64,000 bases of DNA from Tidjanibacter sp. (GCA_017466345.1 JAFTUI010000006.1:1-64000), one strand, 5' to 3'; positions 8,724 to 18,006 are shown, counted from the first letter of the stretch. Translations and numbers: made by a program. The notes: generated from the sequence alone by a model not told the origin.

Positions 8724-9476
8724 CTACCTATCGGCTATGTGTCGTTTTATCCAACCTATGGCAGCGTAGGCAAGCGGAGTACCAAAGACAATCTCTATGG
8801 CGAGTTTGAGCAGATATTGCAGGACTATCATCGCCACGAGGTCGTGGGTTGTCACAACACCCGCAAAGGCAATCAGCACAAAGGGAAGTGAGTCGAAGAG
8901 GTAGCCGACCATAGAACTGCCAATAGTTCGGAGCCAAAGGTGGCGACCACCCGTAACCTTTTTGAGTCGCTCCATACACCACGCATTGGAGAGTTCGCCC
9001 AGCAGAAAGCCCACAAGTGAGCCGAGGACTATGCGTGGCACATAGTCGAAGATGGTGTTGTAGGCTGTGGCTGTTTCTGAGAGGTAGTCGGGCGAGGGCA
9101 TAGCCACACCTATGCGGGTGCAGACCACCATAAGCACATTACAAAGGAGTGTGAGGATGATGACCTTGCGCGAGGTGCGGTAGCCCCAAATCTCGGTCAG
9201 TACATCGCCCAGCATATAGGCAAGTGGGAAAGTGATGGTGCCTGCATCGAAGTAGAAGAGCCCCCAGAGGCTCACAACCTTCACAGCCATAACATTCGAC
9301 ACCAAATAGAGCGTCACGAAGAGCGATGTTACCACCAACAGCAACGAGCCGCTACTAATACTCCTCTTGGGGTGCAGACAACTCTCCCTTTCGCCATTTG
9401 TTATCGTAGCAGAACTCTCTGCACCACTTCTGAGTTCATCGGTTTTGAAAGGGTTTTCCGTAACCTTGTTTGTCAT
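8724..9476 (-). CDS. yhhQ: Queuosine precursor transporter, YhhQ/VUT family
   Basis: A 250-residue inner-membrane protein with about six hydrophobic segments, starting near residue 42 after a polar N-terminal tail that is longer than in E. coli YhhQ. Family signatures are present: VSLWGLFYFDAGTITFPLAYMLGDVLTEIWGY and the later GELSNAW. YhhQ imports preQ0 and preQ1 in E. coli, and relatives can take queuine. Coupled to the downstream radical SAM gene, and 30 bp downstream of the YhcH gene in the same operon. No queC, queD, queE or queF is nearby. Confidence 0.92.
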   Translation of the reverse strand: MTNKVTENPFKTDELRSGAESSATITNGERESCLHPKRSISSGSLLLVVTSLFVTLYLVSNVMAVKVVSLWGLFYFDAGTITFPLAYMLGDVLTEIWGYRTSRKVIILTLLCNVLMVVCTRIGVAMPSPDYLSETATAYNTIFDYVPRIVLGSLVGFLLGELSNAWCMERLKKVTGGRHLWLRTIGSSMVGYLFDSLPFVLIAFAGVVTTHDLVAMIVLQYLLKLAIEIVFGTPLAYAAIGWIKRHIADR

Positions 9477-9506
9477 AAATAACTAACGTATTAATCGTTG
9501 ACACAA

Positions 9507-9965
9507 TTAGCGCAATCGTAACTTGGCGATAACTTTTACCAACTCACACCCCTCTTCCACAATGAAAGGTGCGTGACCATCCTCTGGGTAGAAGACCGTA
9601 AGTTCGCCGGCGCGGAGTGTGATAAAATGTTCGCATCGCTCGTTAGAGAAGCGCACATCCTTCGCTGCATCGTACTCGCCACGCCACACCTCAATCTCCT
9701 CCAAAGGTTTCCAACCCATAGTCTCTGTGCCCTTAAAGACGATCTGCACATCCATATAGTTGCGGTGCACCTCTATGGGTGCGTTCTCCGCAGTGAAGAG
9801 TGTGGCGGGAATGGCGTTGTTGACAAAGAGGTCGCGCCCCACAATCTCGTGTATGCCCTGAGGCAATGTCATAACATCCGTCTGCTCCAACCACTCAAAA
9901 AGTCGGGGCATCAAAGGGTGGAGTTTTTCGAGCTCCACCCTATTGTTAAGATTTGATAGTATCAT
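9507..9965 (-). CDS. YhcH/YjgK/YiaL family cupin
   Basis: A 152-residue single-domain cupin-like protein. The conserved EVHRNYMDVQ at about 66-75 and PEDGHAP at about 128-134 carry the metal or substrate histidines of this family. E. coli YhcH (NanQ) opens cyclic sialic acid, and others are thought to act as sugar anomerases; the substrate here is unknown. It begins 6 bp after the nfnB stop codon, so it is co-transcribed with the flavoprotein genes, an unusual partner. Confidence 0.88.
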   Translation of the reverse strand: MILSNLNNRVELEKLHPLMPRLFEWLEQTDVMTLPQGIHEIVGRDLFVNNAIPATLFTAENAPIEVHRNYMDVQIVFKGTETMGWKPLEEIEVWRGEYDAAKDVRFSNERCEHFITLRAGELTVFYPEDGHAPFIVEEGCELVKVIAKLRLR

Positions 9966-9971
9966 ATCTAC

Positions 9972-11357
9972 CTATTTGTTATTGAGGTATTCGTGGATAG
10001 CCTTAGCAGCCTTACGACCTGCACCCATAGCAAGAATTACGGTTGCAGCACCTGTCACTGCATCGCCACCTGCAAAGACACCCTCACGGGTTGTTGCGCC
10101 CTCCTCGGTAGCCACAAGGCAACCCCTACGGTTACGCTCCAAGCCCTCGGTAGTCGAAGCAATCAGGGGGTTGGGCGAAGTGCCGAGTGCCATAATAACG
10201 GTGTCGCACTCAATCTCAAACTCCGAACCTGCAACCTCAACGGGCGAACGGCGACCGCTCTCATCGGGCTCGCCAAGTTCCATCTTGACGCATCTGAGAG
10301 CCCTTACCCAGCCCTTCTCGTCAGCCTCAATCGAAACGGGATTGGTGAGCATTGCAAACTCAATACCCTCCTCTTTGGCGTGGTGAACCTCCTCAACACG
10401 AGCAGGAAGTTCTGCTTCCGAGCGGCGATATACGATATAAGCCTCTGCACCAAGTCGTTTTGCGCTCCTCACAGCATCCATAGCCACGTTACCACCACCT
10501 ACGACAGCAACCTTCTTGCCCCTACGAACAGGAGTGTCGTTCTCCTCGGGAGCGAAAGCTCCCATAAGGTTGATACGGGTGAGGAACTCGTTTGCCGAGA
10601 ATACGCCATTGAGGTTCTCGCCGGGGATGCCCATAAACTTAGGCAGACCCGCACCCGAGCCAACAAATACTGCATCGAAGCCCTCCTCGGTGAGGCTGTC
10701 GATAGTTACGGTGCGACCTACGATGATGTTCTTCTCGAACTTAACACCAAGCCTCGACACCTTCTCAATCTCCCTTGCCACGATGCGCTCCTTGGGCAGG
10801 CGGAATTCGGGAATACCGTAGCTCAAAACGCCACCCAAGCGGTGGAGAGCCTCGAAAACGGTTACCTCATAGCCCAACTTAGCCAAGTCGGCAGCACAAG
10901 CCAAGCCTGCGGGACCACTACCCACAACAGCCACCTTCTTGCCATTGGGTTCAATCTGGGCAGTCTCCTTCTTGCCGTTCTCCAACTGCCAATCGCCCAC
11001 AAACCTCTCCAACTTACCGATAGCAACGGGTTCGTGTTTGATGCCCAAGATACACGAGCCTTCGCACTGGCTCTCCTGAGGGCACACACGACCGCAAATC
11101 GAGGGCAACAGGGAGTCCTCGGCGATGATGTCGGCAGCCTGCTGGTAGTTGCCTGCAACAACCTCGGCAATGAAGTTAGGAATCTGGATGTTCACAGGGC
11201 AAGCCTGAACACAGCGAGGATTGCGGCAGTTCAGGCACCTGGATGCCTCCCTTTGAGCCTCCTCAACATTGAAACCGTAGCATACCTCCTCGAAGTTGGC
11301 TGCACGCTGGGCGGGGTCTTGCTCCCTAACGGGAGTACGCGAAATGATATTTGCCAT
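9972..11357 (-). CDS. NfnB/GltA-type FAD iron-sulfur oxidoreductase
   Basis: A 461-residue large subunit. The N-terminal half has cysteine clusters CLNCRNPRCVQACP (about 42-55) and CGRVCPQESQCEGSC (about 88-102) for two [4Fe-4S] centres. Two Rossmann motifs follow, GSGPAGLACA and GGGNVAMD. This is the fold of the glutamate synthase small chain, but together with the upstream gene it matches the NfnAB or sulfide dehydrogenase pair. NfnAB couples NADH, ferredoxin and NADP pools by electron bifurcation. No glutamate synthase large subunit lies here, so the Nfn reading is preferred. Confidence 0.9.
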   Translation of the reverse strand: MANIISRTPVREQDPAQRAANFEEVCYGFNVEEAQREASRCLNCRNPRCVQACPVNIQIPNFIAEVVAGNYQQAADIIAEDSLLPSICGRVCPQESQCEGSCILGIKHEPVAIGKLERFVGDWQLENGKKETAQIEPNGKKVAVVGSGPAGLACAADLAKLGYEVTVFEALHRLGGVLSYGIPEFRLPKERIVAREIEKVSRLGVKFEKNIIVGRTVTIDSLTEEGFDAVFVGSGAGLPKFMGIPGENLNGVFSANEFLTRINLMGAFAPEENDTPVRRGKKVAVVGGGNVAMDAVRSAKRLGAEAYIVYRRSEAELPARVEEVHHAKEEGIEFAMLTNPVSIEADEKGWVRALRCVKMELGEPDESGRRSPVEVAGSEFEIECDTVIMALGTSPNPLIASTTEGLERNRRGCLVATEEGATTREGVFAGGDAVTGAATVILAMGAGRKAAKAIHEYLNNK

Positions 11358-11395
11358 AATCTTTTTCTTTCTCTTTAAGGTTCTACATCTACGGT

Positions 11396-12268
11396 CTATT
11401 TATCCAAGCCGATGCGGCATTTGTGGTCTTTGTATTTTTCGAGTCTGCGCTGCTCCTCATCACGATACTGACCGCTACGGCGCATAGCCTCATCGAAGTC
11501 CACCTCGTGGGCATCGAACTCGGGACCATCAACGCAAGTGAACTTGGTCTTACCACCAACGCTCACCCTACAAGCACCGCACATACCCGTACCATCAACC
11601 ATCAGCGAGTTCAAAGAAGCGATGGTGGGAATGCCGAGTTCCTTAGTTGTGAGCGACACAAACTTCATCATAATCATAGGACCGATGGTGATTACCGTAT
11701 CATATTTCTTACCATCCTCCTCAACGAGTTTTTTAAGGCAGCCGGTAACCATACCGTGGAAGCCCTCCGAGCCGTCATCGGTAGCGATGTAGAGGTTGCC
11801 AGCAACAGCCCTCATCTCATCGGTCAAAATCAAAAGGCTCTTGGTCTTGGCACCGATGATAACATCGGCATCCACACCGTGCTCTTTGAGCCATTTAACC
11901 TGAGGATAGACAGGAGCGGTACCTACACCACCCGCAATGAAAAGGAGTTTTTTGCCTTTGAGTTCCTCGATGTTTTCGTAGATGAAGTCCGAGGGGCGCC
12001 CGAGAGGACCCGCAAAGTCCTCGACACACTCGCCCACCTCCTTCTCGGCAAGTTTGAGCGTAGACACACCCAGCGTCTGCACCACAATCTGCACCGTACC
12101 ACGCTCTATATCGTAGTCCGAGATGGTCAAGGGGATACGCTCGCCCTCGGGGGTGGAGCGAAGAATGATGAACTGACCGGGATGAGCCGAAGCAGCAACC
12201 CTGGGGGCGTGAATATCCATCAAGTAGATATTCTCTGCCAACTTTTCTTTCCTGAGAATTTCGTACAT
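11396..12268 (-). CDS. NfnA-type ferredoxin-NADP reductase subunit
   Basis: A 290-residue small subunit. An FAD-binding beta-barrel (residues 1-95, PGQFIILR, RIPLTISDYD) is followed by an NAD-binding domain (LLFIAGGVGTAPVYPQ) and a C-terminal [2Fe-2S] site with cysteines in GTGMCGACRVSVGGKTKFTC. The ATG at 12268 gives the normal MYEILRKEKL start; an upstream in-frame extension to 12382 is lysine-rich low-complexity and unlikely to be translated. First gene of the five-gene operon, 38 bp ahead of nfnB. Confidence 0.9.
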   Translation of the reverse strand: MYEILRKEKLAENIYLMDIHAPRVAASAHPGQFIILRSTPEGERIPLTISDYDIERGTVQIVVQTLGVSTLKLAEKEVGECVEDFAGPLGRPSDFIYENIEELKGKKLLFIAGGVGTAPVYPQVKWLKEHGVDADVIIGAKTKSLLILTDEMRAVAGNLYIATDDGSEGFHGMVTGCLKKLVEEDGKKYDTVITIGPMIMMKFVSLTTKELGIPTIASLNSLMVDGTGMCGACRVSVGGKTKFTCVDGPEFDAHEVDFDEAMRRSGQYRDEEQRRLEKYKDHKCRIGLDK

Positions 12269-12336
12269 AGTTCTTCTCGTTTTTTTGAAGTAGTTTTTAT
12301 ATGTTAGTTTGTCTTTATTTTTTTTCTTTTCTTTTC

Positions 12337-12358
12337 GCACCTTTTTGTAAAAAGGTGC
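12337..12358. other. Hairpin upstream of the nfnA gene
   Basis: GCACCTTTTT (12337-12346) and AAAAAGGTGC (12349-12358) form a 10-bp perfect stem with a 2-nt loop, 69 bp before the nfnA start in its probable 5' leader. No clear terminator tract follows on either strand, so the role is unknown. Confidence 0.45.
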
Positions 12359-12427
12359 TGCCAAAAACTTTTCGTGCACCAACCAATCGTAGTACTACCT
12401 ACCGCCTTGCTTAGGAGTGGCTTCGGA

Positions 12428-12536
12428 ACTCCCATTTCTCTCAGTCCTCTCATTTCTCCCATAAGCCCTATATGCCTTATATGCCCTATAAGCCTTAGGA
12501 CTATTGACGTTAGACGTTAGACGTTAGACGTTGGAC
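12428..12536. repeat. 9-mer array followed by TTGACG block, copy 2
   Basis: Positions 12428-12497 are diverged 9-mers (CTCATTTCT, CCCATAAGC, CCTATATGC). Positions 12498-12536 are the TAGGACTATTGACG block with four 7-bp units. Together with 12337-12358 and element B this fills the 400-bp gap between nfnA and the DUF1573 gene. Confidence 0.75.
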
Positions 12537-12545
12537 CAAAACCCC

Positions 12546-12669
12546 AGCGAGTGCATATCGTGAGGCGAGTTCAAGGCTTGGTTTTGATTTTGCTCGCAGT
12601 TTACTCTGCGTAAATGAGGAAGCAAAATCAAAAGCATAACGCAGAAATCGCCCACGAGATGTGCTCGCT
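12546..12669 (-). repeat. Nested hairpin element B at the DUF1573 3' end
   Basis: Outer arms 12546-12568 and 12648-12669 pair imperfectly. Inner arms TTTTGATTTTGCT (12582-12594) and AGCAAAATCAAAA (12621-12633) pair perfectly. The core CGCAGTTTAC...GTAAATGAGG is the family core, but the arms differ from every other copy. The right end overlaps the first base of the DUF1573 stop codon. Confidence 0.7.
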
Positions 12670-13409
12670 CAATTCTCGACTCTCACTGCACTCGTGCGAA
12701 ACAACTCCTCCGAAGGCTTACCATCTATCACAAACCGAAACTCGTCAATAATCAATTCGGGGCTCTCGGCTGTGGGAGCGTAGGTAAGCGTTAGCAAAGC
12801 CTTCTCGCCTGCCGCAAGGTCCACGGGGAGGTTTATTTCGAGCACTCCGCTACTCTTTTCCCACTCCACATCGAGCACTACACTCTGCTCGGAGGTGTTG
12901 GCGAGTGCTATGGTCATACTCTTGGTCTTGCCCACTGCCACCTTGCCAAAGGGTTTGAAGCTCGAATCGCTCCTCACTCCGCCTCCCAACTCGTAGGGGT
13001 AGCTATCCTCCACCGAGCGTGGGCGTGCTTTCACACGACCTTTTATATAGAGCGTTGTGCGCCCTTCGCCATTGTTGTAGACTATTGTTATGCTCTTAGC
13101 AATCCTTCCTCCCCTCTCCGTAGGGTCGAACACCACCGTAAATTCGCCCTCGCCACCAGCTTTGAGCGGTCGGCGCGAGTACTCGCCCGTGGTGCAACCA
13201 CACGAGGAATAAACCCTCTCGATGGTCACAAAGTCGTCTGAGGTGTTGCGGTAGTGGAATGTGTGGCTAACCTTTCCGTCCTCCTCATTGATGGTACCAA
13301 AGTCCCATTCGGTCTGCTCAAAGAGGAGCACCGCCCCCGCAGTAGGCTCTTGGGCAAAGAGCCCCACGCAAGCCATCACTGCCACCAACAAAAAAGATAC
13401 ACCACGCAT
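12669..13409 (-). CDS. DUF1573 secreted protein
   Basis: A 246-residue exported protein with a signal peptide (MRGVSFLLVAVMACVGLFAQ). The DUF1573 domain shows the hallmark YSSCGCTTGEY (about residues 69-79) after the WDFGTI motif, in an immunoglobulin-like beta fold; a second similar half follows (FGKVAVGKTKSMTIALANTS). These proteins are abundant in Bacteroidota and their role is unknown. Start chosen at ATG 13409 because the signal peptide begins there; the extension to 13445 would precede the promoter. Confidence 0.85.
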   Translation of the reverse strand: MRGVSFLLVAVMACVGLFAQEPTAGAVLLFEQTEWDFGTINEEDGKVSHTFHYRNTSDDFVTIERVYSSCGCTTGEYSRRPLKAGGEGEFTVVFDPTERGGRIAKSITIVYNNGEGRTTLYIKGRVKARPRSVEDSYPYELGGGVRSDSSFKPFGKVAVGKTKSMTIALANTSEQSVVLDVEWEKSSGVLEINLPVDLAAGEKALLTLTYAPTAESPELIIDEFRFVIDGKPSEELFRTSAVRVEN

Positions 13410-13415
13410 AACATA

Positions 13416-13445
13416 CAAAGATACCGTTTTACTTTGAGAAATCAA
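13416..13445 (-). promoter_or_regulatory. Promoter for the DUF1573 gene
   Basis: On the minus strand: TATCTTTG at 13423-13416 and TTG at 13445-13443, spacing exactly 19 bp. The predicted start site is only a few bases before the ATG at 13409, which implies a nearly leaderless message. Confidence 0.5.
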
Positions 13446-13507
13446 GCACCCGAAGCGATAATAATTACCCGATATGAAAATTTTTATAAAAAATATCGCA
13501 AAATTGT

Positions 13508-13537
13508 TTGGAGGTATCGTTTTTTGGCGTATATTTG
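13508..13537 (+). promoter_or_regulatory. tRNA-Asn promoter
   Basis: TTG at 13508-13510 and TATATTTG at 13530-13537 with 19-bp spacing, about 40 bp before the mature tRNA. Confidence 0.6.
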
Positions 13538-13576
13538 CACTCGCAAAACGGGAATAACCCGTGGAGCGGTAAAAAT

Positions 13577-13653
13577 TCCTCAGTAGCTCAGTTGGTTAGA
13601 GCACCTGACTGTTAATCAGGGGGTCCTAGGTTCAAGTCCTAGCTGAGGAGCCA
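13577..13653 (+). tRNA. tRNA-Asn (GTT)
   Basis: Acceptor arms TCCTCAG (13577-13583) and CTGAGGA (13643-13649) pair fully. The anticodon arm CCTGA-CTGTTAA-TCAGG gives anticodon GTT. The T arm contains GGTTCAAGTCC. Discriminator G is at 13650 and CCA is encoded at 13651-13653. It is a single tRNA gene with its own promoter and terminator. Confidence 0.97.
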
Positions 13654-13682
13654 AAAGGGTTGCGAAAGCAACCCTTTGTTTT
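13654..13682 (+). terminator. tRNA-Asn terminator
   Basis: AAAGGGTTGC and GCAACCCTTT form a 10-bp stem around a GAAA tetraloop (13664-13667), followed by a T-rich tract. Confidence 0.85.
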
Positions 13683-13745
13683 TTGTATTCTCTTGCGGGT
13701 TGGCAAAATCGCCAAGCCCGTTTTTTTATAGGTGCGCTAAAACCA

Positions 13746-13817
13746 CCCTTGTAACCCTTGTAACCCTTGTAACCCTTGTAACCCTTGTAACCCTTGTAAC
13801 CCTTGTAACCCTTGTAA
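13746..13817. repeat. Eight perfect copies of CCCTTGTAA
   Basis: A 9-bp unit repeated eight times without mismatch. The open frame through it would encode only a Leu-Val-Thr repeat and has no start signal, so it is not called a gene. It is a candidate variable-number repeat. Confidence 0.95.
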
Positions 13818-13832
13818 CCCCTACCCCATCAA

Positions 13833-13892
13833 AACCACTCTCCCCTACTCACGGGTATCTTTTTTAATACCCGTGAGTAGGGGAGAGTGGTT
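13833..13892 (-). terminator. Long hairpin, 26-bp perfect stem (GGGTATC family, copy 1)
   Basis: Arms 13833-13858 and 13867-13892 pair perfectly around the 8-nt loop CTTTTTTA. The inner part is the conserved core GGGTATCTTTTTTAATACCC shared with 39714 and 57494. It lies 16 bp past the stop codon of the minus-strand lipoprotein gene at 13909 and probably ends that transcript, though a T tract outside the stem is missing. Confidence 0.75.
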
Positions 13893-13908
13893 AGTTATCA
13901 GTTGTCAG

Positions 13909-14265
13909 TTACTCAATGAGCCACTGTTTGTCGCGTTTGACGAGCGTGTAGGTAGCACCGATATATTGTCCATTGCGGAGTGTAACAACCGCCTCCACAG
14001 TGGCGTCAGTTTCGCCCTCGCTGAGGCTCAGCACCTCGAAGTCGGTCATTCCGCCAGCCTCCAAGAGTTCGCCACACTGCTCCTCGAAAATCTCGCGGTA
14101 GAGAGCAACCTCGCTCTCTTCAACATCCATCAGTTCGACAGCCTCGCGCACCTTGCCATCCGAGAGTCTTTTCCAGCACTCCTCAACAACTCCTGCGGGA
14201 CTATTCTTGGAACTACAACTCACACACAGTGCCACAAGCGACACCACATACAATATCTTTTTCAT
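13909..14265 (-). CDS. Small lipoprotein with DUF4878-like fold
   Basis: 118 residues with a lipoprotein signal ([17 protein letters not shown], modified cysteine near 17). The rest resembles the DUF4878/SnoaL-like small alpha-beta domain: a helix with [24 protein letters not shown], then beta strands [10 protein letters not shown] and [13 protein letters not shown]. Function unknown. It follows the WG-repeat gene by 18 bp and is the last gene of that transcript, so it may work with the giant protein at the cell envelope. Confidence 0.7.
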   Translation of the reverse strand: MKKILYVVSLVALCVSCSSKNSPAGVVEECWKRLSDGKVREAVELMDVEESEVALYREIFEEQCGELLEAGGMTDFEVLSLSEGETDATVEAVVTLRNGQYIGATYTLVKRDKQWLIE

Positions 14266-14283
14266 ACTCGTCTATTATTTCTT

Positions 14284-17200
14284 CTATTGCAACATAACAT
14301 ACTCGCCACACTTGTGCATATAGCCAGCCTTACCATCCAAGAGGATAGCCGCATAGCCGTTCTCGAAGGTGGTTATGAGGTCGAACGTGGGCTCGCGCAG
14401 CACCTTACCCGAAGCATCAACAAGTCCTCTCTTGCCATTTATCAGTATGGCTGCCACGCCTTCCGTAAATTCGGAGACTGCATCGTAGATACAGGGTGCA
14501 ATAGGCATACCATCCGAGCCCACAAAGCCCCACTTACCATCGTGGCGCACCGCAAAGCGTCCCTCGCCAATGGGACGCACCCTCTCGTAGAGGCAAGGCA
14601 CAATCTCATCGCCGCTACTATTGACTGCACCGTAGCGGCCCGCACGCACCACAACCGAATAGCCCCTATCGAACGACTCGGCAAGGTCGTAGCGCACAAC
14701 AAAAGCGGTTCTGCCTGCGGGGTTGACAAACTCCATATTATCGCGGTGGATAACTCTCGCCAAGCCCCCCTTGAAGGGCTCCACCGCGGCATAGCGAGGC
14801 TCTATAACCTCCCTACCCGACAAATCAATAAAGCCCCATCTACTATCGACCTGCACCGCAGCGTAGCCCTCGGAGAAGTCGCCAATGGAGGTATATTTAC
14901 ACGAGGTTACAACCTCGCCCGTAGGGCTTACCACGCCATAGCGTCCCTTATAACCCACAACGACACAGCCTGTCTCAGGAAGAGGCTCGCCACGGTAGTC
15001 GTAGAGGCAGTTGCCACGTTGGTCGATGTAGTATGCCACACCATTGAGTGTTGCATAAGCCAGTCCGCCCTCGAAACTTGCAGCTCTGTCGAAGCGTGGA
15101 GATATGGCATAATCGCCAGCGGTATTGATATAGCCCCACTTACCACTCTCGGTCTTAACAGCTGCCACACCCTGCGAAAAACTCTCAACTTCGCTAAAAG
15201 ATGCAGGAATAATCATCTGTCCATCGCCGCTGAGGAAGCCCCACTGTCCGCGTAGTTTCACTGCCGCTCTGCCATCGCTGAAACTCTTTGCCTGCTCGAA
15301 GCGGCAAGCCACAACTTCGCGTCCCTGTTCATCTATAAAGCCATAGCGACCATTATATACCACCATCGCCATCTCCTCAACAAAAGGCTCTATGTGGTCG
15401 TACTTGCAGGGGGTTATCTCCTTGCCACTACCGCCTATCACGCCCCATTTATCGCCCGACATCACCATAGCAACATCGTGCGAGCCAAAGCCCGTAGTGC
15501 TGTCGTAGCAACAATCGACCACAACACTACCGACATCGTCTACAAAGCCCCACTTGACGCCCTTGCGCACAGCGTGGAGAGCCATACCTTCGCGGTAGTC
15601 CACCTCGTCCCACTGAGGAGCAATGATGACATTGCCATCAGCACCCATAATGCCGACCTGCTCGTCACTCGTGATGACATAATAGCCATTGGAGCCACCC
15701 TTGCCCTCGACATACTCAATAGAGTCGTAGGTCAGAGCCCTATTCTGAGCCACATCGACAATCGTGGTACCTATGATAATCCTGCCACTACCCTCCTCGG
15801 CAATGTGAGCAGGCATAACCATCCTATACTCTTCGTCCATAACGCCCCACTTGTCGTCTATCCTAACCCAAGCATAGCCATTATTGAAGACGGGCATCAG
15901 GTCGAGCGTGGGTTCTACCTTAACTCTGCCATCGCGGGTGATAACGCCCCAGCCTCCTTGCCACTCATACCACATCTCCTCTCTCTCGCCAAAGTCGGGA
16001 CGCTCCGAGAAGGTTGCATCGCACACAATCTCGCCATTGCGGCTCACAACACCCCAGCGATTGTTCCACCTGATCCAAGTGGTTTGTTCGCCTTCGGCAA
16101 AGTGTGGTTCGTGTGCGAGCATTGGGCGTAGTACGATGGTACCCTCGCGCGAGATGACGCCCCACTTACCACTCCATAGGCCCCAAGCAAGTCCCTCTTG
16201 GTTAAACTCTGGTCTATTTTGCAAGAAGGGATTGAGCAACACCTCTCCATTGCGGCTTACGATACCCCAAGCGCCATTCCAACAAGCCCAGCAACTGTCT
16301 TGTCCCTCAGAGAAGGTGGGACGTTCCAAGAGCATTGCCGAAAGTACAACCTCGCCATCGCGACTTACAACACCCCATTGGTCGTTCCACATAACCCAGC
16401 CCCTGCCGGTATCCTCATCAAAGAGTGGGCGCAAGGCAAGTATGGCATCGAAAATGATGCGACCATTGGGGGCTATTGCTCCCCATTTACCATTCCATTC
16501 CACCCACAAGATGTTGCTCTCATCGAAAACAGGGCACTCCGACAAGCGTGCATCGAAGATAACCTTACCCTCGCGAGTGATTGAGCCCCATTTGCCATTC
16601 CACTCCACCCAAGCATAGCTATCTCGGTTGAAGAGAGGTTTCGTATCCACAGCCACCTCAGAGAGTATCTCGCCAATCCTATTAACTGCTATCCACTTAC
16701 CTCTGCGTTCTGCCCACGCAACGCCATTCTTATCGAATAGAGGTTCCGAGCCGAGCGAGGCTTCGAGAAGCACCTCGCCAGCGTGGTTTACCACACCCCA
16801 CAGCGAGTTCCACTTAACCCACGCAACGCCTTGTTCATCGAACAGTGGTTCGTGCTCCACCACAGCATCAAACACAACCTTTCCCTCTTTGGCAATGGCG
16901 CCCCAGCGGTTGTTCCAACGCACCCAAGCCACGCCATCCTCGCCGAAGAGAGGCTGTTGTTCGACAACGAAGTCGAAAGCCACCGAGCCATCAATCCTAA
17001 TTGCGCCCCAGCACAATCCATTGCGCAGCCAAGCCACACCCTGCTCATCGAAGAGCGGCTTTTCGTCCAGAACAGCATCAAAGACCACCTCGCCCTTGCG
17101 CGAGAGTGCTCCCCAACGACCATTCCAGCGTGCCCACGCCACACCACCATCGAACATAGGGTAGTTATCCAACACCGGCTCAAAAACAATCTCGCCAACT

Positions 17201-18006
17201 GAGGATACAACACCCCAACCTCCCGACCAGCGTGCCCAAGCGACACCCTCCGAAAAGTCGTCCATCTGTTCTATGATAGGCTCGAATATGATTTGTCCTC
17301 TGTAATTGATAGCACCCCATCCATTGTTCCAGCGTGTCCAGCACACATCATTGAAGAATGTGGGGCGAGCAAAGAGCACAGGCTCAAAGAGAATATCTCC
17401 ATCGGGAGTTATGGCACCCCAACCACCGCCCCAATGAGCCCAGCAGACGCCATCGTCAAACTTTGGAGCATCGTAGAGCGCATAGTCGAAGAGCACCTCG
17501 CCGCTTTGGCTGATGAGTCCCCAGCGTTCCTCCTTCTCGATCCACGCCCTACCCTCCTCGAAGGTTGCGGGCGCACGAAACTGAGGTGCGAAAACCTCAT
17601 TGCCATTGCAGTCTATAAGGCCCCATCGGCTCTCCTTCTTAACCCACGCAAGGCGGTCTACAAAGGGGGTTATCGAGTCGTACTGAGGCTCGAAAAGATA
17701 TTCGGCATTGCGGCGGAGAACACCCCACTGCGCCCCATACTTAACTCTTGCAAGAGAGTCCTCGAAGGGCTCCACTGCCGAGAAAATCGTCTTAATGACC
17801 GTCTTACCCTTAGAGTCGGCATAGCCCCACTCCCCTCTGCGCTGAACGGGTACAAGCCTTCCTTCGAGATTTTTACCTTTCAGAGGGCGCAGGATGTGCG
17901 ATTGTGCCTCCGCATTGAGCGTGGCACATAGGAGCACAACAAAAGCCACCATCCCCACTCTGAGGATGTTGGCACATCTATTCACAAGGCTTCTTTCTCT
18001 CTTCAT
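14284..18006 (-). CDS. Giant exported WG-repeat protein
   Basis: 1240 residues. A signal peptide ends near residue 35 (LNAEAQS). The remainder is about 34 WG-containing repeats, each with the pattern W-G-[VAF]-[IV]-x5-G-x-[VI]-[IVL]-x-[EDP]. Repeats in the first two thirds are spaced about 43 residues apart and carry an extra VAWxRWN segment before the WG. Those in the last third resemble the ordinary KWGFI..G..VI..Y form. A few have lost the W (GVAYYID, GKRGLVD). WG repeats are thought to fold as beta-propeller or beta-solenoid scaffolds; the ligand is unknown. A weak -7 box (TAATTTTG) lies at 18040-18033. Confidence 0.88.
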   Translation of the reverse strand: MKRERSLVNRCANILRVGMVAFVVLLCATLNAEAQSHILRPLKGKNLEGRLVPVQRRGEWGYADSKGKTVIKTIFSAVEPFEDSLARVKYGAQWGVLRRNAEYLFEPQYDSITPFVDRLAWVKKESRWGLIDCNGNEVFAPQFRAPATFEEGRAWIEKEERWGLISQSGEVLFDYALYDAPKFDDGVCWAHWGGGWGAITPDGDILFEPVLFARPTFFNDVCWTRWNNGWGAINYRGQIIFEPIIEQMDDFSEGVAWARWSGGWGVVSSVGEIVFEPVLDNYPMFDGGVAWARWNGRWGALSRKGEVVFDAVLDEKPLFDEQGVAWLRNGLCWGAIRIDGSVAFDFVVEQQPLFGEDGVAWVRWNNRWGAIAKEGKVVFDAVVEHEPLFDEQGVAWVKWNSLWGVVNHAGEVLLEASLGSEPLFDKNGVAWAERRGKWIAVNRIGEILSEVAVDTKPLFNRDSYAWVEWNGKWGSITREGKVIFDARLSECPVFDESNILWVEWNGKWGAIAPNGRIIFDAILALRPLFDEDTGRGWVMWNDQWGVVSRDGEVVLSAMLLERPTFSEGQDSCWACWNGAWGIVSRNGEVLLNPFLQNRPEFNQEGLAWGLWSGKWGVISREGTIVLRPMLAHEPHFAEGEQTTWIRWNNRWGVVSRNGEIVCDATFSERPDFGEREEMWYEWQGGWGVITRDGRVKVEPTLDLMPVFNNGYAWVRIDDKWGVMDEEYRMVMPAHIAEEGSGRIIIGTTIVDVAQNRALTYDSIEYVEGKGGSNGYYVITSDEQVGIMGADGNVIIAPQWDEVDYREGMALHAVRKGVKWGFVDDVGSVVVDCCYDSTTGFGSHDVAMVMSGDKWGVIGGSGKEITPCKYDHIEPFVEEMAMVVYNGRYGFIDEQGREVVACRFEQAKSFSDGRAAVKLRGQWGFLSGDGQMIIPASFSEVESFSQGVAAVKTESGKWGYINTAGDYAISPRFDRAASFEGGLAYATLNGVAYYIDQRGNCLYDYRGEPLPETGCVVVGYKGRYGVVSPTGEVVTSCKYTSIGDFSEGYAAVQVDSRWGFIDLSGREVIEPRYAAVEPFKGGLARVIHRDNMEFVNPAGRTAFVVRYDLAESFDRGYSVVVRAGRYGAVNSSGDEIVPCLYERVRPIGEGRFAVRHDGKWGFVGSDGMPIAPCIYDAVSEFTEGVAAILINGKRGLVDASGKVLREPTFDLITTFENGYAAILLDGKAGYMHKCGEYVMLQ

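Noticed and set aside
9972-12268. Glutamate synthase
   Set aside because: No large GltB-type subunit is present; the partner is an NfnA-type ferredoxin-NADP reductase.
13577-13653. tRNA-Asn as an integration site
   Set aside because: No second copy of the tRNA 3' end and no integrase nearby; it has its own intact terminator.
13676-13867. Leu-Val-Thr repeat peptide
   Set aside because: Product of the CCCTTGTAA array, directly after a tRNA terminator, without a ribosome site.
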